A stretch of DNA of 64,000 nt from Verrucomicrobiota bacterium. GTDB taxonomy: Bacteria; Verrucomicrobiota; Kiritimatiellia; RFP12; UBA1067. The position numbers and the translations under genes are program-made. Each line of letters opens with the position of its first letter. Position 1 is the first letter of the stretch. Location: positions 62,001 to 126,000 of the forward strand of contig JAHFSX010000005.1 in NCBI GenBank assembly GCA_023269675.1. The letters are read 5' to 3'. Under the pieces are notes generated by a model. It did no database searches. It was not told the origin of the DNA and worked only from the letters and a program-made list of their open reading frames with translations. This document shows, in pieces, positions 46,322 to 54,789 of this stretch.

Positions 46322-47077
46322 CTATCCGCGCCGCGCCGTCTGCTGGCGGTGGTGGTCGCGGTACAGTTTGGGCGAGCAGGACATCACGCGCTTGAAGGTG
46401 CGCGTGAAGTGGCTGTGGTCATAGAAACCCACGGCCTGCGCGATGTCGGCGATGGTGCGGTCGCTGTTTTCAAGCAGCGACCGGCTGGCGCTGATGCGCA
46501 CGCGCAGGATGTACTCGCCGGGCGAGGTGCCGAGAAGCTGCTGAAAGCGGCGCTCGAGCTGGCTCTGGGAGACGCCGGCCTGCGCGGCCAGGCCCGGCAG
46601 GTCCAGCTCCTCGCCGTAGTGTTTGTGGATATGGTCGATCACCTTCGAGAAGCGGCCGTACCAGTGGGGGGTGTCGCGCAGGCCGTCCACGATGCGGTGG
46701 ATGCCGGCCACGCCGATGATGCGTCCGCCCTTGCCGCACACGGGCACCTTGCTGTAGACGATCATCTTGTCGGAGCTCTCGGGCGCGGGCGCGACGGCGT
46801 TGACGATCGGTTTGCCGCTCTGCATGACCTCCTGGTCGCCCTGCACGTAGAGCGCGGCCCGGTCTTTGGGGAAGAAGTCGTAATCGGTCTTGCCGAGGGT
46901 CTCGCGCTCGTGCTCCACCTGGCAATATTCGCAGGCGCGGCGGTTCTGCATGACGAAACGCCCGCTCCGGTCTTTGATGAAGAAGGCCACGTCCGGCACG
47001 AGGTCCAGCAGCTGGCGGAACGGCGCCACATCGCTGATTTGCGACAGGAAATCCGACTGGAAGCGGCTGGTGTTCAT
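46322..47077 (-). CDS. PAS-AraC transcriptional regulator
   Basis: 251 aa from ATG 47077. An N-terminal PAS domain (about 20-130) contains 'LLDLVPDVAFFIKDRSGRFVMQNRRACEYC', typical of small-molecule or redox-sensing PAS folds, followed by a linker and an AraC double helix-turn-helix (about 150-245: 'DLPGLAAQAGVSQSQLERRFQQLLG' and 'TIADIAQAVGFYDHSHFTRTFKRVM'). PAS replacing the usual cupin sensor is a common Lentisphaerae/Verrucomicrobia arrangement. It is divergent from the Gfo/Idh gene at 47242, so that gene and its followers are the likeliest target. Confidence 0.9.
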   Translation of the reverse strand: MNTSRFQSDFLSQISDVAPFRQLLDLVPDVAFFIKDRSGRFVMQNRRACEYCQVEHERETLGKTDYDFFPKDRAALYVQGDQEVMQSGKPIVNAVAPAPESSDKMIVYSKVPVCGKGGRIIGVAGIHRIVDGLRDTPHWYGRFSKVIDHIHKHYGEELDLPGLAAQAGVSQSQLERRFQQLLGTSPGEYILRVRISASRSLLENSDRTIADIAQAVGFYDHSHFTRTFKRVMSCSPKLYRDHHRQQTARRG

Positions 47078-47241
47078 GCGGCTATTGTACAAGCATCTGA
47101 GCCGATTCTACAAGAAAGGAAAGGCCGGATGCGGTACAGTTGATGGCAATTGTGGTACGGCGGACGGAAGACAGAGGGCCGCATCCTGCAAGCGGACCCG
47201 CCCGGAAGCGGGACCTTGCAGGGGAAGACGGGGAGGCAAGG

Positions 47242-48531
47242 ATGGCGCAGACTCGCAGAACGTTTCTCAGAGCCATGCTGGCGGCTTCGGCCGCGCCGCT
47301 GGTGGTGCCGCCGCGCGTGTTGGGGCGGGGGTGGACGGCGCCCTCGGAGCGGGTGACGGTCGGCTGCATCGGCACGGGCAGCCATTTCATGGGGCGCAAT
47401 CTGCCCTGCATGAAACTCGTTCCCGACATCCAGCTGGTGTCGGTCTGCGATGTGGACGCGGAGCGCATGGAGCAGGCCCGCCAGGCCGTCGCCCAGAGCT
47501 ACGGCGCGGGCGTCACCGCGCACGGCGACTTCCGCGAGATCCTCGCCAAGCGAGAGGTGGATGCGGTGATGGTCACCACGGCCGACCACTGGCACGTGAT
47601 GGTCTCCATCCTGGCGGCGCGCGCGGGCAAGGATGTGATGTGCGAGAAGCCGCTCACCACCAACGTGGCCGACGGACGGCAGCTCGTGGAGACCATCCGG
47701 CAAACGGGCCGCGTGTTCCAGACGGCGTCCGAGAACCGGACCATTCCCGAGTACCGCCAGATGTGCGAGATCGCGCGCAGCGGCCGGCTCGGCAAGCTCA
47801 GGCAAGTGAAGGTGGGGCTGCCCGGCGGCTATTGGCCGGGCACGCAGAAGTTCAGCCCGGTCGTGTACGGCGAGCCGCCCCCAACGCTCAACTACGACAT
47901 GTGGCTGGGCCCCGCGCCCTACAAGCCCTACACGCCGGCGCGCACGCACTTCGTCTTCCGCTGGATCTCGGACACCAGCGGCGGCATGCTGTGCGACTGG
48001 GGCGCGCACCTGCTCGACCTCGCGCAGTGGGCGCTGAACAGGGAGAAGAGCGGACCGGTCAAGGTGGAGGGGTACGGTTGGAAGCCGGTGCATGAGCTGT
48101 ATGACACGCTGACCGATTTCCATCTCCGCTACGAGTATGCGGACGGCGTGGAGCTGTGCGTGGATGCGTGTGAGCCGATGTTGCGGATCGAGGGCGACGC
48201 GGGCTGGATCCATTCGCAGGGCTGGCGCGGCCCGTTGCAGTCGTCCAGCCGCAGGCTGCTGGAGCCGGTCGGTCCCGGCGAGGTGCAGCTGAAGAGCGAG
48301 CGGGTCGACGGCGAGCACGTGAGCTTCGTCAAGGCGGTCAAGTCGCGCGCCTCGGCCTATGCGCCCGCGGAGGTCGGCCACCGCAGCATCACGCTGGCGC
48401 ACATCGGCAACATCGCGGTCGCCTGCGGCCGGCCCCTGCGCTGGAATCCGCAGGCCGAGCGCTTCGTGGACGCGCCGGATGCGGACAAGCTGCTGGCGCG
48501 CGAGAAGCGCGCGAAGTGGAACCTGGTGTGA
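47242..48531 (+). CDS. Tat-exported Gfo/Idh/MocA oxidoreductase
   Basis: 429 aa; ATG 47242 with GGAGG 5 nt upstream. Twin-arginine signal QTRRTFLRAMLAASAAPLVV directs folded, cofactor-loaded export. The NAD(P)-binding Rossmann fold follows: VGCIGTGSHFMGRN (GxGxxG-like) and VSVCDVDAERM. MCEKPLTTN is the conserved EKP catalytic-Lys motif, and SGGMLCDWGAHLLDLAQW is the C-terminal domain active-site His region. Sugar or inositol dehydrogenases and glycosidases with tightly bound NAD belong here. It is divergent from the PAS-AraC gene and probably heads a cluster of related genes to 52944. Confidence 0.92.
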   Translation: MAQTRRTFLRAMLAASAAPLVVPPRVLGRGWTAPSERVTVGCIGTGSHFMGRNLPCMKLVPDIQLVSVCDVDAERMEQARQAVAQSYGAGVTAHGDFREILAKREVDAVMVTTADHWHVMVSILAARAGKDVMCEKPLTTNVADGRQLVETIRQTGRVFQTASENRTIPEYRQMCEIARSGRLGKLRQVKVGLPGGYWPGTQKFSPVVYGEPPPTLNYDMWLGPAPYKPYTPARTHFVFRWISDTSGGMLCDWGAHLLDLAQWALNREKSGPVKVEGYGWKPVHELYDTLTDFHLRYEYADGVELCVDACEPMLRIEGDAGWIHSQGWRGPLQSSSRRLLEPVGPGEVQLKSERVDGEHVSFVKAVKSRASAYAPAEVGHRSITLAHIGNIAVACGRPLRWNPQAERFVDAPDADKLLAREKRAKWNLV

Positions 48532-48544
48532 GTTTAATGTTTTT

Positions 48545-48697
48545 TGACATGATTACATGATTCACATGATGGGTGGAGCGAGGTGCAAGAATGAAAGACG
48601 GGCACAAAGATAAGCGCATGATCAATAAGCTAAGCAGGGGCCTCTCCGGCTTCAGCCTTCATCATGTAAATCATGTAAATCATGTAATCATGTCTGA
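48545..48697. repeat. inverted ATGATTTACATG-type repeats
   Basis: Left arm TTGACATGATTACATGATTC (from 48545) pairs with the right arm ATCATGTAAATCATGTAAAT...TGTCTG (48661-48697), which itself contains three TCATGTAAA-type units. 89 bp lie between. The right arm overlaps the probable start region of the HEAT gene. A related single copy is at 43281-43302. Confidence 0.7.
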
Positions 48698-48698
48698 A

Positions 48699-49988
48699 AT
48701 GAGAGTGTCGGCGATAGCATTCATCAGTCTCTTGCTGTGGAATGTTAATAACACCCACGCCCAGGACTTGGAGCCGGCCTATGCGACGTTGTGTGGCGCG
48801 TCCCCGGAGGTGGTCGTGGCGGCGCTGGCGTGCGGCGACGCCGGCACCCGCGAGCTGGCGCTGGCGCAGATCGCGCGCGAGAACCGCGCGCCCGAACTGA
48901 CGCGGGCCGCGGCTGACGCGGTGTCGACGCGGTTGCCGCCCGGGGTCAAGGAGCAGCTGATCGCCGTGCTGTCCGAGCGCGGCGACCCTTCGGTCGCGCC
49001 CGTCGTGCGCAAAGCCCTGTCGGACGCCGATCCGGCGGTGCGCGCGGCGGCGGCCGAGGCGTGCGGCCTGCTCAAGGATGTCCGGGCGACGGACGCGCTC
49101 TTCAAGATGCTGGAGGGCGGACAGCGCGAGGCCGCGCGCGAGGCGCTGCGCCGCATTCCGGACCCGGCGATCGACGCGCGCCTGGTGAAGCTCCTGCGCA
49201 AGGGCGAGGGCGCGCCGCGCGTGACGGCGCTTGAACTGCTGGCGGCGCGGCGCTACGCGGGCCTCTTTCCGCTGCTGCTCGACAAGCGGCTGTTCGGGGC
49301 GGGCGACGCGGCGCTGGACAAGGCCGCCGCGGGCGCGATCCGCACGTATGCGCCGGCCGGCAGCTTTGAAGAGATCCTCGCGTTCGCGCTGGCGCTGCCG
49401 GCACCGTCGGCCGACCTCCTGGCGGGCACGCTCGCCGTGACCCTCGGAGAGGCGGCTGACCAGCCGGCCTGCGAGCGGCGGATCGAGGCGGCGCTGGCGA
49501 CGTGCGACGCGTCGGCCGTGCCGCTGCTGACCGGGCTGATGGCTGCGAGTCAGGGCCCCGACGCGCTGCGCGTGCTTTCGGGGCGGCTCGGATCCGCCGA
49601 CTCCGAAGTGCGCAAAGACGCGGTCCGCAACCTCGGCAAGTGGACCGGCGAGGCGGCGCTCGTGCCGCTGGTGCTGGCCGCGAAACGCGAGCGCGACGCG
49701 GGCGCGCAGACGCTGGCGTGGCGCGCGGTGGTCGACATCGTCAACCGCCCGGACAAGATCGTCGATCTGTATCAGCCGGTCGACGCGATCCAGCAGGCGG
49801 TCTGGTATGCCCCGCGGCGGGAGGAGCAGGTGGCGGCGCTCTACGCGCTGCCGCGCTATCATCCGAAGTCGGCGGCGGTGGAATGGCTGCTGGGCAAAGT
49901 CGAGGCGGAGAAGCCGGAGCTGGCGGCGGAGGTCCGGCGCGTCAAGGACACGCTGGAGCCGCCGCTGGCGGAAGCGCCGGCAAAGTGA
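48699..49988 (+). CDS. secreted HEAT-repeat protein
   Basis: 429 aa from ATG 48699 (MRVSAIAFISLLLWNV signal peptide); ATG 48690 is also possible and neither has a clear ribosome binding site because the ATCATG repeat occupies the leader. The body is alpha-solenoid: repeated units such as 'VAPVVRKALSDADPAVRAAAAEACGLLKDVRATDALFKML' and 'SGRLGSADSEVRKDAVRNLGKWTGEAALVPLVLAA'. This is a protein-binding scaffold with no enzymatic signature. HEAT proteins often sit beside Gfo/Idh or glycosidase genes in Planctomycetes and Verrucomicrobia; this one is between two Gfo/Idh genes, suggesting a partnership (inference). Confidence 0.85.
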   Translation: MRVSAIAFISLLLWNVNNTHAQDLEPAYATLCGASPEVVVAALACGDAGTRELALAQIARENRAPELTRAAADAVSTRLPPGVKEQLIAVLSERGDPSVAPVVRKALSDADPAVRAAAAEACGLLKDVRATDALFKMLEGGQREAAREALRRIPDPAIDARLVKLLRKGEGAPRVTALELLAARRYAGLFPLLLDKRLFGAGDAALDKAAAGAIRTYAPAGSFEEILAFALALPAPSADLLAGTLAVTLGEAADQPACERRIEAALATCDASAVPLLTGLMAASQGPDALRVLSGRLGSADSEVRKDAVRNLGKWTGEAALVPLVLAAKRERDAGAQTLAWRAVVDIVNRPDKIVDLYQPVDAIQQAVWYAPRREEQVAALYALPRYHPKSAAVEWLLGKVEAEKPELAAEVRRVKDTLEPPLAEAPAK

Positions 49989-50018
49989 GCGGTCGGGCGG
50001 CGCAACGACATGGCCTCC

Positions 50019-50076
50019 CCATGCGCAAGGTTGCGCATGGCACATCCGGATGTGGCACGCCCATCCTTGGGCGTGC
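50019..50076 (+). repeat. two-hairpin intergenic repeat, copy C
   Basis: CCATGCGCA-AGGT-TGCGCATGG then GCACGCCCA-TCCT-TGGGCGTGC, 30 nt after the HEAT stop. Compensating loop changes relative to the other copies keep both stems perfect. Confidence 0.85.
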
Positions 50077-50138
50077 GTGAGACCCGGGCCGGATTTGTTA
50101 TCGGGATTGAAGTCTGCAAGGAACGAAAGGATGCGATC

Positions 50139-51368
50139 ATGAATCTGTTCAAGGATGGTTTCACACCGAGAGCCCGCACGTTCTCGCGCCGGGAGTTCGT
50201 CGCGGTGACGGGCGCCGCCGGCCTCGCGGCCGCGGCCGTGCCGGCCTTCGCGCAGACGCCGCCCGCCGGCCCTAAAATCAGGCTCGGCGTCATCGGCTGC
50301 GGCGGGCGCGGCAAGTTTGTCGCGGACCTGTTCCAGAAGCACGGCGGCTACGAGATCGTCGCGATGGCCGACTATTTCCAGGACCGCGTGGACGAGGCTG
50401 GCGGGAAGTTCGGCGTGCCGGCCGAGCGCCGCTTCACCGGGCTCTCCGGCTACAAGCGCCTGCTCGACAGCAAGCCCGATGCCGTGGCCATCACCACGCC
50501 GCCCTACTTCCACCCCGAGCAGGCCGCCGCCGCCGTCGACGCGGGCTGCCACGTCTATCTCGCCAAGCCCGTGGCCGTGGACGTGCCGGGCTGCCAGTCC
50601 ATCGAGGCCAGCGGGAGGCAGGCCACCGCGAAGAAACTCTGTTTCCGGGTCGACTTCCAGACGCGCATGCAGCCCTTCTATCAGGAGGCGGTCCGTCTCG
50701 TGCATGCGGGCGCGATCGGCGACTTCGCCTTTGGCGAGGCCTCCTATCACTGCGGCCGGCTGAACATCCAGACGCCCCCCGGCACGCCCGAGGCGCGCCT
50801 GCGCAACTGGGTTTTCGACAAGGCGCTCTCCGGCGACATCATCACGGAGCAGAACATCCACGCCCTGGACGTGATGAACTGGGTGCACCGGCTTCCGCCG
50901 CTGCACGCCGTCGGGACCGGCGGCCGCAAGGTGCGCCTCGACGTGGGCGACTGCTGGGACACCTTCTCCCTGCTTTTCCAGTATCCCGAGAACGTGGGTA
51001 TGACCTTCAGCTCGCGGCAGTTCGAGGGGCACGGCACCTCCGAGGGCATCCTCTGCCGCATGTTCGGCACCAAGGGCGTGCTGGAGACCAGCTATGGCGG
51101 CAATGTGCTGATCCGCGGCGAGAACTTCTACCGCGGCGGCAGCACCAAACAGATCTACGTCGAGGGCGCCGGCGCCAATGTGGCCGCGTTCCACGCGTCG
51201 GTCACGGGGGGCGACTGCTCGAACCTGACGGTGCCGCCCAGCGTGCAGAGCAACCTGATCACCCTCCTCGGCCGCGCCGCCGCTTACTCCGGCAAGCTCG
51301 TGACGTGGGACGAGATCCTCAAAGACACGGCGCGCCTCGACGGCAAGCTCGACGGTCTCAAGGCTTAG
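50139..51368 (+). CDS. Tat-exported Gfo/Idh/MocA oxidoreductase
   Basis: 409 aa; ATG 50139 with AAAGGA 7 nt upstream. Tat signal: TFSRREFVAVTGAAGLAAAAVPAFAQ. Rossmann motif LGVIGCGGRGKF, 'AMADYFQDRVDEA', and CHVYLAKPVAVDV, where the usual EKP is AKP, keeping the catalytic Lys but losing the Glu. 'SGDIITEQNIHALDVMNWV' gives the C-terminal active-site segment. It belongs to the Gfo/Idh group often annotated as 'oxidoreductase' in sulfatase-rich genomes. It differs strongly from the protein at 47242, so the two are not a recent duplication. Confidence 0.92.
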   Translation: MNLFKDGFTPRARTFSRREFVAVTGAAGLAAAAVPAFAQTPPAGPKIRLGVIGCGGRGKFVADLFQKHGGYEIVAMADYFQDRVDEAGGKFGVPAERRFTGLSGYKRLLDSKPDAVAITTPPYFHPEQAAAAVDAGCHVYLAKPVAVDVPGCQSIEASGRQATAKKLCFRVDFQTRMQPFYQEAVRLVHAGAIGDFAFGEASYHCGRLNIQTPPGTPEARLRNWVFDKALSGDIITEQNIHALDVMNWVHRLPPLHAVGTGGRKVRLDVGDCWDTFSLLFQYPENVGMTFSSRQFEGHGTSEGILCRMFGTKGVLETSYGGNVLIRGENFYRGGSTKQIYVEGAGANVAAFHASVTGGDCSNLTVPPSVQSNLITLLGRAAAYSGKLVTWDEILKDTARLDGKLDGLKA

Positions 51369-51400
51369 CGCATGATCTGTGAAACAAGGACGCGAGATTG

Positions 51401-51472
51401 AACACGAAGGCACTAAGACACAAAGAAGAGTGAAGAGAATGGATTCCTTCGAGTCTTCGAGTCTTTGTGTTT
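51401..51472. repeat. imperfect hairpin of AAGACACAAAG type
   Basis: AACACGAAGGCACTAAGAC (51401-51419) onward pairs imperfectly with CCTTCGAGTCTTCGAGTCTTTGTG (51446-51469). Lies between the Gfo/Idh and URO-D-like genes; similar in composition to the hairpin nested at 43023-43109. Confidence 0.55.
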
Positions 51473-51516
51473 TGCTGTTGTGAGGTTCCGGTTAGTCCGG
51501 GTGAGGAGATGAGACG

Positions 51517-52944
51517 ATGAGTCAGGAGATGGAAGCGCTTTATCAGGCGAGGCTGCGGCGGTTCGTGACGGCCCTGAACAACCAGAAGCCGGACCGCGTG
51601 CCGATCCGGCCGTTCGCGGCGGAGTTCACGGGACGCCACGCGGGCTACACCTGCCAGCAGCTGACGCAGCACTATCCCGACGCCTTCGAGGCGATGGTCC
51701 GGTGCTGCAAGGACTACGACTGGGACGCGGTGCCCGCGAGCATGGTCTACGTCTGGACCGGCATCACCGACGCGGCCGGGGTCAGGTACTACGGCGTGCC
51801 GGGCGTGGACGTGCCGCCGAACAACGGCTTCCAGTACCGCGAGCCGCCGGAAGAGGCCGCGTTCATGCGCGAGGACGAGTACGACCGGCTGATCGACGAT
51901 CCGACCGCCTTCCTCTACGAGGTGTGGCTGCCGCGCGCGACGCGCCGGATCGCCGCGGCGGGCGAGCCGGTGACCTTCCGCCACAACGTCTCGCTGGTCT
52001 CCTCCGCGATGGCGATGACGCAGTACTTCAACGCCTTCGGGCCGCACTGCGCGCGGCTGCGCAGCGAGGCCGGCATGCCCGGCGCGATCGCCGGCATCTT
52101 CAAGGCGCCGTTCGACATCCTCGGCGACAAGCTGCGCGGCTACATCGGGTTGACCATGGACATGTACTCGCAGCCCGAGAAGGTGATGAAGGCGTGCGAG
52201 GCGCTGATGCCGCACCTCTACTGGGTGGCGGCGGCCACGGCCGACCCGGCGTCGCAGCTGCCGATCGGCTACTGGATGCACCGCGGCTGCGTGCCCTTCG
52301 TGCGGCCCGACCAGTTCGCCTCGCACTACTGGCCGACGGTCAAGCCGCTGATCGAGGAACTGTGGCGCAACGGCCACCAGACCATGTTCTACGCCGAGGG
52401 CAACTGGGACGCCCACCTCGACGCGTTCCGCGAGCTGCCGGAGCGCAGCATCGTCTACCACATCGACCGCGGCACGCCGCTGCTGACCCACCGCAAGCTG
52501 CACGACAAGTTCGCGCTGAGCGGCGGCGTCAACAACGTGACGCTGGCGATCGGGACGCCCGCGCAGGTGCGCCAGGAGGTCAAGACGCTGATCGAGACCG
52601 TGGGCAAGGAGGGCGGCTACATCATGGACGCCAGCGCCATCATGCAGAACGACACGTCGCCGGAGAACATGCGCGCGCTGGTCGAGGCGACGCGCGAGTT
52701 CGGCGGCTACGACGCGCCGGACATCCTGCCCGAGCCGCTGCGCGTCGCGCCGGCGACGGTCGCAAAAACGGCCGGGTTCCCGGCGAAAACCGGGCGTCAG
52801 CCGGGCGTGTGCGTCTCGTGGGAGGAGCACAAGGCGGAGCTGGCGGGGCCGATCCAGGGGAGCGAGGAGCTGGCGCAGCGCGTGTGGCAGGCGGCGGACG
52901 CCAGCGGCGCGATGTTCATCTGGCAGATGCTGCTCTCGTTCTGA
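51517..52944 (+). CDS. uroporphyrinogen decarboxylase (URO-D) superfamily protein
   Basis: 475 aa; ATG 51517 with GAGGAG about 9 nt upstream. The URO-D-like barrel is seen in 'RRFVTALNNQKPDRVPIRPFAAEF', 'IKAPFDILGDKLRGY'-type and 'FYAEGNWDAHLDAFRELPERSIVYHIDR' segments and the 'GGVNNVTLAIGTPAQVRQEVKTLIE' block. At 475 aa it is longer than true HemE (about 350 aa), and it is not next to haem genes. It is more like URO-D-fold corrinoid methyltransferase/demethylase proteins, which abound in Lentisphaerae-Kiritimatiellae near sugar-oxidation genes. Its reaction is unknown. It ends 7 nt before the convergent PrsW stop. Confidence 0.82.
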   Translation: MSQEMEALYQARLRRFVTALNNQKPDRVPIRPFAAEFTGRHAGYTCQQLTQHYPDAFEAMVRCCKDYDWDAVPASMVYVWTGITDAAGVRYYGVPGVDVPPNNGFQYREPPEEAAFMREDEYDRLIDDPTAFLYEVWLPRATRRIAAAGEPVTFRHNVSLVSSAMAMTQYFNAFGPHCARLRSEAGMPGAIAGIFKAPFDILGDKLRGYIGLTMDMYSQPEKVMKACEALMPHLYWVAAATADPASQLPIGYWMHRGCVPFVRPDQFASHYWPTVKPLIEELWRNGHQTMFYAEGNWDAHLDAFRELPERSIVYHIDRGTPLLTHRKLHDKFALSGGVNNVTLAIGTPAQVRQEVKTLIETVGKEGGYIMDASAIMQNDTSPENMRALVEATREFGGYDAPDILPEPLRVAPATVAKTAGFPAKTGRQPGVCVSWEEHKAELAGPIQGSEELAQRVWQAADASGAMFIWQMLLSF

Positions 52945-52951
52945 CATGAGG

Positions 52952-53650
52952 CTATTGGCCGAAGGCGAGCAGGCTGCTTTTCTCCAACAGGTAAACGAGG
53001 GCGTTGTAGGCGCCGTGGAGAACCATGGCGGCGATAAAATAGGAGGCGGCTTTGGAGACGTCCGGGCGGGTATATTCCGCGCGGGCGGCGAGCCAGATGC
53101 GGCGCAGTCCGAGTCCGGCGATGAGCGAACAGCCGACGTGCAGGGCCGTGCAGACGCTCCAGCGCCAAGTGGCGTAAGCGGCGCTCGGCGCCTTGACATA
53201 GAGGTGCAGGTAGAGCAGGTTCTCAATGGTGGCGAAGACCAGGCCCGAGGCTACGCAGACCAGCACAAGCTGCGTGCCGGATATGAAGCGGTAAGGCCAG
53301 CGCTCGAGCGTCATCAGCGGTGCCGCGGCCTTCCCCAGTTCCTCGACCAGCGGGGCTATGATGATGGCCGCAAGGGCGAAGCTGTGCGCGGAGGTTTTCA
53401 TGAGGGCCGCCAGCACGGCAAAAGGTCCGGCGGCGCAGGCGAGGCCCGCGACGGTGAGCCACGATAGTTCGGGTGAGGCCCGCCGCCATTTCTCCCGGAG
53501 CAGCCCGGAATAGGTTTGGGCGGCGTCCGGCGGACGGGCGCCGGGAGCGAGGCCCGGCTCGCTCCACACCTCGTGCTCGGCGGCATCTTTGGCGCGCGGC
53601 AGGTCTTGAAAAATCGGCTCGTCGAAAACGCTGTGCGGGTCGCGCGGCAT
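52952..53650 (-). CDS. PrsW-family intramembrane protease
   Basis: 232 aa with about five transmembrane helices. Conserved PrsW/CPBP-like motifs: IIAPLVEELGKAAAP (paired Glu), FATIENLLYLH, CTALHVGCSLIAGLG and MVLHGAYNALVYL, which contribute the Glu/His residues of the glutamic-type membrane active site. Bacillus PrsW clips an anti-sigma factor; here the substrate is unknown. It follows the second YbjQ gene by 6 nt, so the three genes are one operon. No anti-sigma gene is adjacent. Confidence 0.85.
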   Translation of the reverse strand: MPRDPHSVFDEPIFQDLPRAKDAAEHEVWSEPGLAPGARPPDAAQTYSGLLREKWRRASPELSWLTVAGLACAAGPFAVLAALMKTSAHSFALAAIIIAPLVEELGKAAAPLMTLERWPYRFISGTQLVLVCVASGLVFATIENLLYLHLYVKAPSAAYATWRWSVCTALHVGCSLIAGLGLRRIWLAARAEYTRPDVSKAASYFIAAMVLHGAYNALVYLLEKSSLLAFGQ

Positions 53651-53656
53651 GGCGGA

Positions 53657-54127
53657 TCAGCCGCGCTTGTAGGCCGTGCCTGAAGCCAGGCATGTTGCCA
53701 TGGGCCGGGACTGCTTGGCGGAAGCGACGGCGTTGCCGCCGATGTCGACGCTGTCATAGCGCAGGTTGCACACGGCGTCGAAGCCCTGCCGGCGGGCCTC
53801 TTCCAGCATGCGGAGCGTGGCTTCCCGCCGCGAGCGCTGGTAGAGCAGGCCGAAATTCTTCGCCTCGCCGCCGAAGAGGTTGCGCAGGCCGGAGGCCCAG
53901 CTCTTGAAGGCGTCGCTGGCGATGACCGCGTCGCCGCAGACCAGCGTGGGCGTGTGAGGCTCGGCCGAGAGGGTGAGCGGCTGCTTGAACGAGTCCAGCC
54001 GTATGTCGGCGAGATCAGCCTCGCGTTGCGCCAGGCTGGCGAGATGCTTCTTTTCGGTGGCCTTGCCCGCGCAGAGGCCGACCAGAATCACGACAACTGA
54101 AATGAGTAAGCCGATCAGATCGCCCAT
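53657..54127 (-). CDS. membrane-anchored YbjQ-domain (heavy-metal-binding fold) protein
   Basis: 156 aa; ATG 54127 with GGGGGA 5 nt upstream. An N-terminal helix (LIGLLISVVVILVGLCAG) anchors the protein, followed by a charged linker and a UPF0145/YbjQ-like domain: 'FKSWASGLRNLFGGEAKNFGLLYQRSRREATLRMLEEARRQGFDAVCNLRYDSV' follows the family pattern R-x-x-A-x-x-x-M-x-x-x-A-x-x-x-G-A-[DN]-A-V. The domain's ligand and role are not established. Sits between the soluble YbjQ gene (14 nt upstream) and PrsW. Confidence 0.8.
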   Translation of the reverse strand: MGDLIGLLISVVVILVGLCAGKATEKKHLASLAQREADLADIRLDSFKQPLTLSAEPHTPTLVCGDAVIASDAFKSWASGLRNLFGGEAKNFGLLYQRSRREATLRMLEEARRQGFDAVCNLRYDSVDIGGNAVASAKQSRPMATCLASGTAYKRG

Positions 54128-54141
54128 GGTGTCCCCCGTCG

Positions 54142-54468
54142 CTACTGGAGTTTGGGCGTGACGACCACGGCCGTGCCATACGCCATCATTTCTGCGGCGC
54201 CGGCGGTGATGGCGCTGGTGGTGAAGCGCACGTTGACGACGGCGTTCGCGCCCAGTTCCTGCGCCTGCTGCAGCATGCGCGAGAGGGCTTCGCGGCGGGA
54301 CTCGGTGAGCAGCTCGGTGTAGCCCTTGAGTTCGCCGCCGACCATGTTCTTGAAGCTCGCGGCGATGTCGCGGCCCATGTGTTTGGCGCGGACGGTGTTG
54401 CCTTGAACCAGGCCTTTGACTTCGGCGATGTCGTAGCCGTTCACGGTTTCGGTGTTCACGATGATCAT
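54142..54468 (-). CDS. YbjQ/UPF0145 family protein
   Basis: 108 aa from ATG 54468, which has AGGGAG 7 nt upstream; a longer in-frame extension to 54534 lacks this support. Almost the entire protein is the YbjQ_1 domain: 'VKGLVQGNTVRAKHMGRDIAASFKNMVGGELKGYTELLTESRREALSRMLQQAQELGANAVVNVRFTTSAI', forming pentameric beta-alpha structures in solved homologues. Called heavy-metal-binding in databases but biochemically undefined. First gene of a three-gene operon with a membrane-anchored paralogue and PrsW. Confidence 0.9.
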   Translation of the reverse strand: MIIVNTETVNGYDIAEVKGLVQGNTVRAKHMGRDIAASFKNMVGGELKGYTELLTESRREALSRMLQQAQELGANAVVNVRFTTSAITAGAAEMMAYGTAVVVTPKLQ

Positions 54469-54592
54469 GGGGTTACTCCCTGAGGCTGTTATACGATAGG
54501 ATGAACCATACACCTGCGCCTGCGCTTTCGTCAACGCGCAAATGCTCGTGCCCCGGGTTGGGGGCGCACGTTGTTTTCTTCTGGCTGATGGT

Positions 54593-54695
54593 CACATACG
54601 AACGGTCGGCCCAGCGGCCCGACCCTGCCTGTGAGGCGAATAACGCGAGGGGGTCTAGGTCGGTTTAGGTAGGGCGCGACCGCCGGGCGAGCCGC
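54593..54695. repeat. composite inverted repeat (GGTAGGGCGCGACCGCC family)
   Basis: Left half ACGAACGGTCGGCCCAGCGG...CCCTGCC (54598-54629) and right half GGTAGGGCGCGACCGCCGGG... (54668-54695), mirroring the layout of 38964-39056 with an unrelated middle. The right 28-bp unit matches 6997-7024 in inverted orientation at about 25 of 28 positions. It occupies part of the 321-bp gap upstream of the YbjQ operon; nothing else is seen there. Confidence 0.75.
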
Positions 54696-54789
54696 ATTCT
54701 GTGGCACGTGAAAGCGCCGGGAGGGCCGAGGGGTTGACTCCGGTGCGGCTAGATGACCGCCGGCAGGCAGGTGCTGGTATTTACGGATC

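Noticed and set aside
48661-48697. Short CRISPR-like array (TCATGTAAA units)
   Set aside because: Units are about 10-12 bp with no spacers and no cas genes; simple tandem repeats.
51517-52944. Haem-pathway HemE
   Set aside because: Longer than HemE, not near haem genes, and its N-terminal and core motifs fit the URO-D-fold methyltransferase-like group better.
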